Shown here: positions 1 to 11,700 of the stretch, piece after piece
Numbering within the stretch: the first letter of the stretch is position 1
How the letters are laid out: each line of letters starts with the position of its first letter
Origin: Amyelois transitella
Lineage: Eukaryota > Arthropoda > Insecta > Lepidoptera > Pyralidae
Length of the DNA: 64,000 nucleotides
Direction of reading: 5' to 3'
Assembly: GCF_032362555.1 (NCBI RefSeq)
Contig: NC_083536.1
Location: 5,270,001 to 5,334,000 of the forward strand
Translations under genes and position numbers: made by a program
The notes under the pieces: generated by a model
The model's input: the letters and a program-made list of their open reading frames with translations, nothing else
What the model was told of the DNA's origin: nothing
The model's database searches: none

Positions 1-376
1 AGCGGCTACAATCGTGTTATTTCTTAAATTCTCATGAGGCGCCATCTCGTATCGGGTGGTCAAAAAGAAATATCTAAACCACGGGAACTAAATAAACAAA
101 GCAAATTGAATTAAATAAATAAAATGCTATTTTTTTATAATTTTTTTTAATCATTATCCATACATATAATAATTAATTATTTATAGCTTTTTATATCGAT
201 TCAAAAATGACGAAGTTCCATACAAACTTGCACCCCCTTTTTCATCCCCTTGGGATAGAATTTCAGGATAAAAAGTAGCCTATATTCTAATCCAGGTTAC
301 TAACTATATCTGTGCCGAATTTCGTTCAGATCCGTTCGGTAGATTTTGCGTGATGCGCGTACAAACATACATACAG

Positions 377-407
<31 letters not shown>

Positions 408-486
408 AAAATTCTAAAAAAAATTGTTTTGGCTTCTACTGACCCTAAAAAGACCCCTTATAAATTTTTTTCTTAAATATCTTCAA
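1..486 (-). mobile_element. Helitron Hel-A 5' module, copy X, left part
   Basis: This is the 5' region of a minus-strand Helitron family (Hel-A) that recurs about ten times in the window. Landmarks reading left to right are the GGCGCCATCTCGTATCGGGTGG stretch near 40, the AAATTTCGTTCAGATCCGTTCGG-like block near 315, and a (CAGA)n run at 369-407. The copy stops at A486, where the outer Hel-C inserted, and resumes at T13378. Its 5' terminus is at 13435. It has no coding capacity. The family is inferred from terminus structure and A^T insertion, not from a database match. Confidence 0.7.
369..407. repeat. (CAGA)n tract typical of Hel-A copies
   Basis: This short tandem repeat of about 40 bp is present in every Hel-A 5' module, also near 7353-7398, 13808-13846, 20639-20672, 22887-22921, 27697-27728, 32688-32730, 41361-41385, 58705-58742 and 63559-63603, with a varying number of units and a conserved CGGA interruption. 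Confidence 0.85.
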
Positions 487-1252
487 CTAGCTTTCCCCCC
501 GCGGCTTCGCCCACGTGTAATTCGGTTATATAAACAGGCTCCATCTTTTTCTATATCTACCACAGCATGAGGAATATAATTCCCATTAACAAACAAAATT
601 TCTTGAACCATTTTAATTAGAAATTTTTTAACTAAAACTATATCTATGGAAATTAACTAAGACTAATAAAGTAACAAAGAAAATAATAAAAAATGAAGAA
701 TATATTAAAAAATCAACTCACACTATAAAACTTATCCAACACTAACTAAATATACTATCAAAAATATCAAATCTAATCAACAAATCAAAAATTAACTGAA
801 ATAGAGAGTAAAATAAGTTAAATAAGTCAAGTTAAAAGTTAATGAATCAAACGAATAATAATTTCAAATCAAAATATTTGTAGTACGAATATGTAGTTTC
901 GCGTATGTCCGCTAGGGGCGCTGCTAAAATTACACGATAAATTAAAATATTTTACGCTACCTAGCTAAATAACGGTAACGAAACCATAGCGCGATCTATC
1001 TCGATGCCAACGCCATCTATCGAGCATCGAGACAACTCGTGATAGTTAATCTATATACATTCAGTCAGAAAAGTATCGGGAATGGATTATTTATTTATGG
1101 TTCCAAATTCAATTTTTTTTTTTTTTTGTTGTTGTTAGATTGGCACAACTGTTTTCCATTTTGGCGCAGAGTTTGAGTTGCATCTGTTGTTTACATTAAA
1201 TACAGTGCTATTTTTAGTTATATCATATCTAGTGTGTATTGCTAATTTCATA

Positions 1253-2604
1253 ATGGATAAAAACATCGAACAAAGAGTTTGTCTTAAATTTTGCATTGCC
1301 AATGGAATATCGTGTTCGGAGTCACTGAAAATGTTACAGAAGGCTTACGGTGAATCGACTTTATCAAAAACTCGTGCTTATGAGTGGTACAAAGCGTTCA
1401 AAAGCGGTCGAGATGTGATGGAAGATTTGCCTCGCTCTGGTAGGCCATCAACGTCTGCAACTGAAGTTAACATCGCAAAAGTGAAGGAAATAGTGACTGA
1501 AAATCCTCATTCCACTTTGAGAGAGATAGCCACCGAACTTTCTGTATCTCACGAGTCGATCCGTACCATTTTAACTAATAATTTGGGTATGAAACATGTT
1601 GCCGCTCGGCTAGTCCCAAAAGACCTGAATTTTTTTCAAAAACTCAATCGCATGAGAGTCGCTGAGGACATGCTAGAACGAGTCAATTCCGACCCAACAT
1701 TCATGAAACGCATTGTTACTGGTGACGAGACGTGGGTTTACGAGTTTGACATGCAAACTAGTCAACAAGCTTCGGAGTGGCGCCTTCCAACTGAACCGAA
1801 ACCGAAAAAACCACGCCAAAGTCGTTCAAAAGTCAAAGTCATGTTGACTGTTTTCTTTGACTATCGCGGTGTTGTGCACTCGGAATTCTTGCCGGAAGGT
1901 CAAACGGTAAATAAACATTATTTGAGTGTTATGCGGCGTTAAAGAGAGCAAATCCGACGAAAAAGGCCAGATTTGTGGAAAGAAAATTCTTGGAAGTGCC
2001 GTGTGGTTCCCGGCACCATTACAAAAAAGAATAGGACCACTCCATCTCTTTCACACGGATGTCGTAAAAGGCGACTAAGGGATAGGCTTATAAACTTGGG
2101 ATTCCTCTTTTAGGCGATGGGCTAGCAACCTGTCACTATTTGAATCTCAATTCTATCACTAAGCCAAACAGCTGAACGTGGCCTATCAGTCTTTTCAAGA
2201 CTGGTGGCTCTGTCTACCCCGCTAGGGATATAGACGTGATCATATGTATGTATGTATGTATGTAAAATTCTTGGATTTTGCACCATGATAATGCACCTTC
2301 GCACAAGGCCATCATTGTGAACGAATTTTTAACCAAACACTCAACAAATACCATCGAGCAACCACCATATTCACCAGATATGGCTCCAGCCGACTTTTTT
2401 CTTTTTCCTAAACTCAAATTACCACTTCGTGGCACCCGTTTTCAATCGGTAGAAGACATAAAAGAGAATTCGCGGCGAGAACTGACCTCAATTCCGGAAA
2501 CAGCGTTTAAAAAATGTTTTGATGATTGGATTATTCGTTGGCGTAAGTGTATCGTTTCTAAAGGAGCATATTTTGAAGGTGATAAAATAAATTTGGATGA
2601 ATAA
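1253..2604 (+). pseudogene. mariner transposase, copy 1, disrupted
   Basis: This encodes a DD34D transposase, the enzyme that cuts and pastes its own element in the nucleus. The start MDKNIEQ at 1253 matches the intact copy. N-terminal helix-turn-helix segments and the first catalytic aspartate (TGDETWVYEFD) are present. The frame ends at 1942, where the intact copy has a Leu codon (TTA in place of TAA). A further disruption follows at 1994-2263, where a short retroelement lies inside the gene with an 11-bp target duplication. The remaining part, with HHDNAPSH and YSPDMAPADFF, continues at 2275-2604. Not functional. Confidence 0.9.
1994..2263 (+). mobile_element. Short (ATGT)n-tailed retroelement (SINE or LINE 3' end)
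   Basis: This 270-bp insert starts AAGTGCCGTGTGGTTCCCGG and ends in about five copies of ATGT. It is flanked by an 11-bp target duplication AAAATTCTTGG at 1983-1993 and 2264-2274. The tail plus a variable-length duplication indicate target-primed reverse transcription. A second, minus-strand copy is at 39137-39388. I see no tRNA-like A/B boxes, so it may be the 3' end of a LINE rather than a true SINE. The class is uncertain; the insertion boundaries are secure. Confidence 0.8.
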
Positions 2605-5600
2605 CAAACAGTTTGTGTATTATTGATCTTTTCCTGCTACTTTCTTGACAGAGTAGTATATAAAACTCTTCCGTTACTGAGTGACTGACTGACAGACAAC
2701 GCACAGTCGAAACTACTGGTCGTAGACAGCTGAAATTTGGAATGTAGGTTCCTTGGAATATGTAGGGGAGCACTAAGAAAGGATTTTTGGAAATTCCCCC
2801 CCTTGGGGGTTGAAAAGGGGTAAAAACGTTTCTATGAAAAATCTTATTCCTTGGGTTTATAAACTTGAAACTTGGCATGAACACTTACATAGGCAAGTAA
2901 ATATGTTTGACATTATAAGTTTTTTCAAACTACCCTCCAATCGTGATTTTGGGGGGTGCGATTGGGTGACTGATTTATTAACGCACAGCCGAAACCGCTC
3001 GGTATAGGAGTCTGAGATTTTGAACAGAGGTTCCTTTAGTAACATAAGTGAGCACTAAGAAGGGATTTTTGAAATGTCAACCCCCAAGAGGGGGAAACGG
3101 GATAAACTGAGCCGAGGCTGCGGGAAAGTTCTAACGAGATGCCGTGGCCCCGGAACGCAAAGGGCAACTGAAGGAACGAGGTGGGTTTTAGTCAGTAAAA
3201 GTCTGACACTCCCTTCCGTTACACCCAGAGCGGGAGAGGTCATTTGATGATTTCCCATCCTTAAAAAAAAAGACTTTGTATGACAACTTTCAGTCGTCTC
3301 TTTAACATACATAATAACATACATAATTATGTACATACATGCATAACATTAATAACATCACGCCTTTTAATCCCTATTTTGTGTTAACACTACCCATACA
3401 AACAGCTACGAAATTTGTCCGCATCCATTTTCACCTAAATTCTTAACGTTAATGAGATTTACTTTTTATTATCAGGTCAACCTAAGAGCCTCACATGTAC
3501 GTATAACTTCGTAAGAATTTTCTTTCAACTCCTAACCGTTGAGGAGTTGTACCTTCCATCATCAGCTCATTCACATGGGATGATGACTATCAGACGCAAA
3601 TACTTAAACAGATCTATGAAATTGTCAAAAACGTAATTGCCTGTAAATTTGAGGTTTGCCCTTGATTTCCCTGGAATACCATCATCAGATCCTGACTAGG
3701 TAACAACGGGACCAACTTGAAAGTATACTCTACCGAACAAAAAAAGAATCACGTAAATCGGTCCATAAATCTCGGCGTAATCGGTATGCATAAATAAAAC
3801 ACCCGAATTTTATTTTCTATTAACTATCACGAGTTGTCTCGATGCTCGATAGATGGCGTTGGCATCGAGATAGATCGCGCTATGGTTTCGTTACCGTCAT
3901 TTAGCTAGGTAGCGTAAAATATTTTAATTTGTCGTGTAATTTTAGCAGCGCCCCTAGCGGACATACGCGAAACTACATATTACACACTACAAATATTTTG
4001 ATTTGAAATTTGAAATTATTATTCGTTTGATTCATTAACTTTTAACTTGACTTATTTAACTTATTTTACTCTCTATTTCAGTTAATTTTTGATTTGTTGA
4101 TTAGATTTGATATTTTTGATAGTATATTTAGTTAGTGTTGGATAAGTTTTATAGTGTGAGTTGATTTTTTAATATATTCTTCATTTTTTATTCATTTCTT
4201 TGTTACTTTATTAGTCTTAGTTAATTTCCATAGATATAGTTTTAGTTAAAAAAATTCTAATTAAAATGGTTCAAGAAATTTTGTTTGTTAATGGGAATTA
4301 TATTCCTCATGCTGTGGTAGATATAGAAAAAGATGGAGCCTGTTTATATAACCGAATTACACGTGGGCGAAGCCGCGGGCGGAAAGCTAGTCTATATATA
4401 TAAAACTCTTCCGTTACTGAGTGACTGACTGACAGACAACGCACAGTCGAAACTACTGGTCGTAGACAGCTGAAATTTGGAATGTAGGTTCCTTGGGATA
4501 TGTAGGGGAGCACTAAGAAAGGATTTTTGGAAATTCAACCCCCAAGGGGGGGAAAAGGGGTAAAAACGTTTCTATGAAAAATCTTATTCCTTGGGTTTAT
4601 AAACTTGAAACTTGGCATGAACACGTACATAGGCAAGTAAATATGTTTGACATTATAAGTTTTTTCAAACTACCCTCCAATCGTGATTTAGGGGGTGCGA
4701 TTGGGTGACTGATTTATTAACGCACAGCCGAAACCGCTCGGTATAGGAGTCTGAGATTTTGAACAGAGATTTCTTTAGTAACATAAGTGAGCACTAAGAA
4801 GGGATTTTTGAAATGTCAACCCCCAAGGGGGGGAAAACGGGATAAACTGAGCCGGGGCTGCGGGAAAGTTCTAACGAGATACCGTGGCCCCGGAACGCAA
4901 AGGGCAACTGAAGGAACGAGGTGGGTTTTAGTCAGTAAAAGTCTGACACTCCCTTCCGTTCCACCCAGAGCGGGAGAGGTCATTTGATGATTTCCCATCC
5001 TTAAAAAAAAAGACTTTGTATGACAACTTTCAGTCGTCTCTTTAACATACATAATAACATACATAATTATGTACATACATGCATAACATTAATAACATCA
5101 CGCCTTTTAATCCCTATTTTGTGTTAACACTACCCATACAAACAGCTACGAAATTTGTCCGCATCCATTTTCACCTAAATTCTTAATATGAGAATTAATG
5201 AGATTTACTTTTTATTATCAGGTCAACCTAATAGCCTCACATGTACGTATAACTTCGTAAGAATTTTCTTTCAACTCCTAACCGTTGAGGAGTTGTACCT
5301 TCCATCATCAGCTCATTCACATGGGATGATGACTATCAGACGCAAATACTTAATTTGAGTTTGATTTCCCTGGAATACCATCATTAGATCCTGACTAGGT
5401 AACAACGGGACCAACTTGAAAGTATACTCTACCGAACAAAAAAAGAATCACGTAAATCGGTCCATAAATCTCGGCGTAATCGGTATGCATAAATAAAACA
5501 CCCGAATTTTATTTTCTATTAACTATCACGAGTTGTCTCGATGCTCGATAGATGGCGTTGGCATCGAGATAGATCGCGCTATGGTTTCGTTACCGTCATT

Positions 5601-6278
5601 TAACTAGGTAGCGTAAAATATTTTAATTTATCGTGTAATTTTAGCAGCGCCCCTAGCGGACATACGCGAAACTACATATTACACGCTACAAATATTTTGA
5701 TTTGAAATTATTTTCGTTTGATTCATTAACTTTTAACTTCACTTATTTAACTTACTAGCTGTGCCCGCGACTTCGTCCGCGTGGAATTGTAATTTTGAGC
5801 ATCATTGAAGCCCTCAAGGATGAATAATTTTCCCCGTTTTTTTTCACATAGTCCATTTTTTGTTTTCTCGTTAAAGTTGCAGCGTGATGTTATATAGCCT
5901 AAAGCCTTCCTCGATAAATGGTATATTCAACGCAAAAATAATTTTTCATTTCGAATCAGTAGTTCCTAAGATTAGCGCGTTCAAACAAACAAACTCTTCA
6001 AAAAAATTGATGTACCTACGTGAGTGCTTGTTTGAGGATGCTACTCAATCACGCAAATTCTATTGGATGGATTTTGATGAAACTTACGTACACGGGAAGA
6101 ATAATGCCTGGAATAGAATATAGTTTATTTTTCTTACAAAAGCAAAGCTCGGAAGCGCAGCTGTTAATAAACGAATAAATTCTAAAGACAAAAAAAGGAA
6201 ATTATAATAATGGAAAGTTAAAGTACTTATCTCTTTGTTTACAACATTTGCTGTCTTGCCCATTGGAGACATCACAAA

Positions 6279-6554
6279 TCAACTGTCACAGCTGGTGACC
6301 CGCGAGCAAGCGACGTAGAGCTGTCCGTGTGAGAAGCAAATCGTCCTGAGGTCGACTCCGGCTGCTCCAAGTGTTTGACCTTGCGATTTGTTAATTGTCA
6401 TCGCGAAACATATAGCCATTGGAAACTGTACACGCTTAATTTGAAATGGAAAGTTGTTGGGAATGAGGGGAATGCGCGGTATAAAAACAATTTCACCAGC
6501 TGCACAACCAGTAAGAATTTTAGCTTCTATTATAATGTTATGAAGCGACACCAC
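6279..6554 (-). pseudogene. Helitron RepHel helicase, C-terminal remnant
   Basis: This 91-codon frame matches the end of a PIF1-like SF1 helicase from a Helitron. It contains the [10 protein letters not shown] segment followed by [10 protein letters not shown], the last conserved helicase motifs. Walker A, Walker B and the Rep nuclease are absent here. The same remnant is present at 21474-21749 and 33528-33803, nearly identical, so the copies derive from one internally deleted ancestor. It cannot work alone. The most it shows is that Hel-A came from an autonomous Helitron. Confidence 0.85.
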
Positions 6555-6656
6555 TTTAAGGCAGTCCCATTACAAAATGGAATGTCTACTTTTAGAGCAA
6601 TTGTATGCGCGGGCAGTCCAGATGCCGAAAGTGAATTAAGGAACTCTACCGAATAA

Positions 6657-6681
6657 GTACCGATGCTGCAAGCATCGGTAC
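6657..6681. repeat. Conserved hairpin inside Hel-A
   Basis: GTACCGATGC and GCATCGGTAC form a perfect 10-bp stem around a TGCAA loop. The same hairpin is at about 21345-21369, 22185-22209 (one stem change) and 33402-33426. It sits at the border between the helicase remnant and the 5' half of the element. It could be an ancestral 3'-terminal hairpin, a deletion scar or a replication signal. The function is unknown. Confidence 0.6.
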
Positions 6682-7359
6682 TATCTAATTTTGCCAGCGG
6701 CTACAATCGCGTTATTTCTTAAATTCTCGTGGCGCCATCTCGTATCGGATGGTCAAAAAATAAATATCTAAACCACGGGAACTAAATCAATGGTGAAATG
6801 GTAAGTACTGGCGTTACTACATGTGTGTTATTCCTGCTAATCTTGAGGAGCATGGCAACCGTCGCCGATGCGGGGCGCGTCAAACTACCTACATAAAAAA
6901 AAATTCTTCTCAAAGATGTGGTGAAACGGTAAGTGCTGGCGAAACTGAATCAATGAATAAAAGAAGTTTTAATTATATAATTAATTAAAAATTTTGCCAG
7001 CGGCTACAATTGTGTTGTCTTAAATTCTCATGAGGCGCCATCTCGTATCGGGTGGGCAAAAAATAAATATCTAAACCACGGGAACTAAATAAATAAACAA
7101 AGCATAATTAATTAATCAATAAAATGCTATTTTTCAATCATAATAAATATGATTATTAATTATTTATAGCTTTTTATATCGATTCAAAAATGACGAAGTT
7201 CCATACAAACTTGCACCCCCTATTTCATCCCCTTGGGATAGAATTTCAGGATGAAAAGTAGCCTATATTCTAATCCAGGTTACTAACTATATCTGTGCCG
7301 AATTTCGTTCAGATCCGTTCGGTAGATTTTGCGTGATGCGCGTACAAACATACAGACAG

Positions 7360-7400
<41 letters not shown>

Positions 7401-8457
7401 AATTTGAAAAAAAATTGTTTTGCCTTCTATTGACCCTAAAAAGACCCCTTACAATATTTTTTCTTAAATATCTTCAATGTACAGACAATGTTCAGTTACA
7501 GTTTTATTATATGTATGGATTTTACTCTCTATTTCAGTTAATTTTTGATTTGTTGATTAGATTTGATATTTTTGTAGTATATTTAGTTAGTGTTGGATAA
7601 GTTTTATAATGTGAGTTGATTTTTTAATATATTCTTCATTTTTTATTCATTTCTTTGTTACTTTATTAGTCTTAGTTAATTTCCATAGATATAGTTTTAG
7701 TTAAAAAATTTCTAATTAAAATGGTTCAAGAAATTTTGTTTGTTAATGGGAATTATATTCCTCATGCTGTGGTAGATATAGAAAAAGATGGAGCCTGTTT
7801 ATATAACCGAATTACACGTGGGCGAAGCCGCGGGCGGAAAGCTAGTAGAAAATAAAATTCGGGTGTTTTATTTATACATACCGATTACGCCGAGATTTAT
7901 GGACCGATTTACGTGATTCTTTTTTTGTTCGGTAGAGTATACTTTCAAGTTGGTCCCGTTGTTACCTAGTCAGGATCTGATGATGGTATTCCAGGGAAAT
8001 CAAGGGCAAACCTCAAATTTACAGGCAATTACGTTTTTGACAATTTCATAGATCTGTTTAAGTATTTGCGTCTGATAGTCATCATCCCATGTGAATGAGC
8101 TGATGATGGAAGGTACAACTCCTCAACGGTTAGGAGTTGAAAGAAAATTCTTACGAAGTTATACGTACATGTGAGGCTATTAGGTTGACCTGATAATAAA
8201 AAGTAAATCTCATTAATTCTCATATTAAGAATTTAGGTGAAAATGGATGCGGACAAATTTCGTAGCTGTTTGTATGGGTAGTGTTAACACAAAATAGGGA
8301 TTAATAGGCGTGATGTTATTAATGTTATGCATGTATGTACATAATTATGTATGTTATTATGTATGTTAAAGAGACGACTGAAAGTTGTCATAGATTTTTT
8401 TTAAGGATGGGAAATCATCAAATGACCTCTCCCGCTCTGGGTGGAACGGAAGGGAGT

Positions 8458-8575
8458 TGATGTAATGTCAATATCTAATAATTTAAATTGAGTGCTGCCA
8501 TCTATGTATAACTTTGGTTTACAATAAAAAATTTAGTCGTTCTACTACCTTCAATAGAAACGTTGTTTTATTATA
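8458..8575 (+). repeat. Copia-1 5' LTR
   Basis: This 118-bp direct repeat starts TGATGTAATG and ends TTTTATTATA. It lacks the usual CA end. It should hold the promoter and polyadenylation signal; AATAAA occurs at about 8523. It matches the 3' LTR base for base by eye. Confidence 0.93.
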
Positions 8576-8723
8576 GGTTATGGCCCTTACGCTCATAATT
8601 TCGCGTTAAAATAGTAGTTTTGCAATATTATTCAGTAAAAAGGACGTGATAGAACTGTATAGTGACAAACTGTTGTTATTTTGCCGTATCATCGCAGGGT
8701 ACAAGATAAAGTGCATCGCAAAA

Positions 8724-11700
8724 ATGTCTGCTAACTATCTTGTCAACGTGCCGAAGCTTACGGGGCGCGATAACTACAGTGAATGGTGTTTCGCGGCGGA
8801 GAATTTTTTAATTCTTGAAGGCATGAAACATTGTATCAAGCCAGAATTAAATCAAGAAATTAAAACCGCAGATGACGAAAAAACCAGAGCGAAATTGATT
8901 ATGACGATCGACCCGTCATTATACGTTCACGTGAAAAATGTTTCATCATCCAAAGAATTGTGGGAGAAGCTGAAACAATTATTCGATGACAGTGGATTTT
9001 CACGAAGGATAAGTCTACTAAGGAATTTGATTTCGATTCGCCGAGAGAATTGCAGTTCAATGACGTCTTACGTGACGCAGATTATTGATACAGCACAGAA
9101 ACTCAGCGGAACAGGTTTTGAAATCAACGATTTATGGACAGGATCATTGCTATTAGCGGGATTGCCTGATCGATTTGCCCCTATGATCATGGCAATAGAG
9201 CATTCCGGCATTCCTATAACGGCAGATTCCATCAAAACAAAACTGTTGGATATGGATTTAGCAAGTCATGACGAGAGTGAAGTTAGCGGTGCATTCGCTA
9301 TTCAGTCAAAAAAGAAAAACAACACAAATTTGTATAAGGCCAGAAAAAATAATGTTGGTAGCACTGATATGTCAAATGTCAAACAGATAAAATGCTATCG
9401 ATGTAAACAAATCGGCCACTATAAAAATCAGTGTAAAAACGAAAATAACTCGTCAAATCAGAAAAATAAGGAGAGAATGCAATCAAATGCTTTTAGCGCA
9501 GTCTTTTTGAGTGGAAACTTCAACAAAGATGAATGGTATATCGACTCGGGCGCAAGTGTACACCTCACAGCCAATGAAAGTTGGGTTATGAATGCACAAT
9601 ATGAACAAAACAGAGAAATAATTGTTGCTAACAGTGAAAAGGTGTCAATATTGTGTTCTGGAGATGTGAAAATTACGACTACAACAGAAAATCATGATTA
9701 CGACATTGAAGTACGCAACGTATTATGTGTGCCAAGTCTGACAACAAACTTGTTATCAGTAAGCCAATTAATAAAGAATGGTAACAATATCTCTTTCAAC
9801 GAAAGTGGTTGCTCAGTTTACAACAAAAATAATAATTTGGTCGCCACAGCAGCGTTAGTAAATGGTGTGTATAAGGTTAATCTGCTAAAACAAGTTAGTT
9901 TAGCAGCATCAGTTGTGTCAGGAGTAACATGGCATCGCAGATTAGGACACGTAAATAAAGATTATTTGAATCAGATGAAGAACGCCGTCCAAGGTATGTC
10001 ACTTGATGAAAAAGTTGACATTAGCAAATCTTCCTGTTCAACATGCTGTGAAGGTAAACAATCTCGGTTACCATTCAAGAGCACTGGTCAGAGAAGCAGT
10101 AACATATTAGATATTGTCCATACGGATATATGTGGACCTATGGAGAATATGTCTATAGGTGGCTCAAGATACTTCTTGTTGTTTGTCGACGATCATAGTC
10201 GGATGACATTTGTTTATTTTCTGAAACACAAGAATGAGGCTTTGAAGTATTTCAAGATTTTTAAAGCTCAAGTGGAAAATGAAACAAAGAGAACAATCAA
10301 AGTATTAAGAAGTGATAATGGCCTGGAGTTCTGCAGTAAAGAATTTGAAGATTACCTGAATAGTTTTGGCATGAAACATCAGAAGACCAATCCATACACT
10401 CCTCAACAAAATGGATTATGTGAACGATTCAATCGTACAATAGTAGAAAAAGCCAGATGTCTACTATTTGATGCCGTTTTAGGAAAAGAGTTCTGGGCTG
10501 AAGCCACGAATACTGCAGTGTATCTGCAGAATCGAATTGTGGCAGCTGCATTAAACAATAGAACCCCATATGAGCTGTGGACTGGCTCTAAACCTGATAT
10601 AAGTCATATAAGAATCTTTGGAAGCACTGTTATGGTCCATGTTGCAAAAGAAAAGAGGAAGAAATGGGACAAGAAGTCTTCGAAATGTATTCTCATTGGA
10701 TATCCAGATAATATAAAGGGATACAGAGTATACAATCCAGAAACAAAGACTGTAACAACCAGTAGAGACGTGATCATCATCGAGAAGGAATCAAATCCTG
10801 AGCATCTCATTGAAGTGCAAGTTCAGAATGTTGATTCAGTGGGGGATAGAGATAAGTCTGATGATCCCGAATCAAGAGCTAGCCAAAGTTCGCCTGAGCA
10901 ACATAAGAGTATGTCAACATCCACTCAAAATGACTCTGAAAGTTTTTTAAACAGTTTGCAGTCTGATGATGAGACATATATTCCAAGCGACTATGAGGAT
11001 GCAGACAGCACACTCGAAGAGGTTCAAGAGAATAGCAAACAATCGCGGTCTACAAGGACAAGGAAGGCACCAGAGAGATTTGGGTTCTCTAACCTGTGTG
11101 TTGACAGTGAGACATATGATGATGCGGCTGGCTTGTCAGTACATGATGCCTTGAATGGACCAGAGAGGGAGCAGTGGCAGTCGGCAATGCAGGAAGAGTT
11201 ACAGTGTTTTAAAGACAATGATGCGTGGGAGTTAAGTGAAGCTCCAAAAGATGGTAGAATTGTAAAATGCAAGTGGGTGCTTCGTAAAAAATATGATATT
11301 GAGAATAAAGTTCGCTTTCGTGCACGATTAGTAGCTAAAGGTTTTTCGCAAATCGAAGGTGTGGACTTTACAGAAACTTTTTCTCCGGTAGTGAGACATA
11401 CCACTTTGAGGTTACTTTTTGCATTGTCAGTAAAACTAGGTTTAAGTACTACACATCTAGATGTAACAACTGCATTTTTGAATGGTACTCTTGAGGAAAG
11501 TATTTATATGCAAATACCTAAAGGTTTTTCTGAAAAATGTAAGAATGGTCAGGTACTTAAATTAAAAAAGGCCATTTATGGATTAAAACAGTCCTCAAGA
11601 GCATGGAATAAGAAAGTAGATGAGTGTTTATTAAACATGAATTATACTCAATCAAAGATAGAACCATGTATGTATACAAAAATGCAAGATCAATTGAAAA

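Larger units (their letters stand above)
1058..2656 (+). mobile_element. mariner element, copy 1 (decayed)
   Basis: A Tc1/mariner element is flanked by TA at 1056-1057 and 2657-2658. Its removal restores the 5' terminus of Hel-C copy a exactly. The imperfect terminal inverted repeats begin CATTCAGTCAGAAAAG on the left and end CTTTCTTGACAGAGTAG on the right. It matches copy 2 (28375-29697) closely along its length, apart from a 270-bp insertion, a 3-nt deletion and point changes. Confidence 0.9.
1050..4390 (+). mobile_element. Helitron Hel-C copy a
   Basis: It starts TCTATATATATAAAACTC once the mariner is removed and ends in GCGGGCGGAAAGCTAG at 4390. It is inserted after A1049 of the outer Hel-C. 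About 1.74 kb remains without the mariner. The interior has two related blocks around 2660-2960 and 2980-3100, sharing a CGCACAG(T/C)CGAAAC motif and GAGCACTAAGAA(A/G)GGATTTTT, so it contains an imperfect internal duplication. No protein is supported: the short frames are repeated only because the whole element is repeated. Confidence 0.75.
5755..7519 (-). mobile_element. Helitron Hel-A, full copy
   Basis: The minus-strand 3' end is CTAG at 5755-5758 (host A5754). The 5' end is TCCATACATATAATAAAAC ending at 7519 (host T7520). Joining A5754 to T7520 recreates the uninterrupted Hel-C sequence seen at 4055-4070, so the boundaries are exact. At 1,765 bp it keeps a helicase C-terminal remnant (6279-6554), a hairpin at about 6657-6681 and the 5' module (about 7000-7519). 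It contains an internal direct duplication of about 95 bp (near 6698-6790 and 7002-7095). Confidence 0.85.
4391..7845 (+). mobile_element. Helitron Hel-C copy b
   Basis: Its 5' TC (TCTATATATATAAAACTC) starts immediately after the CTAG of copy a, with no base between them. Its 3' end is GGAAAGCTAG at 7845, followed by T7846 of the outer Hel-C. Without the nested Hel-A (5755-7519) it is about 1.69 kb. It differs from copy a by several small indels, for example a shorter segment near 5350. It is non-coding. Confidence 0.75.

Noticed and set aside
3055..3336. Conserved minus-strand frame in Hel-C (also near 4816-5076)
   Set aside because: It is repeated only because Hel-C is repeated; composition is low-complexity and reading frames shift between copies.
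11024..11404. Minus-strand frame opposite Copia-1
   Set aside because: It is a shadow of the Copia-1 polyprotein.
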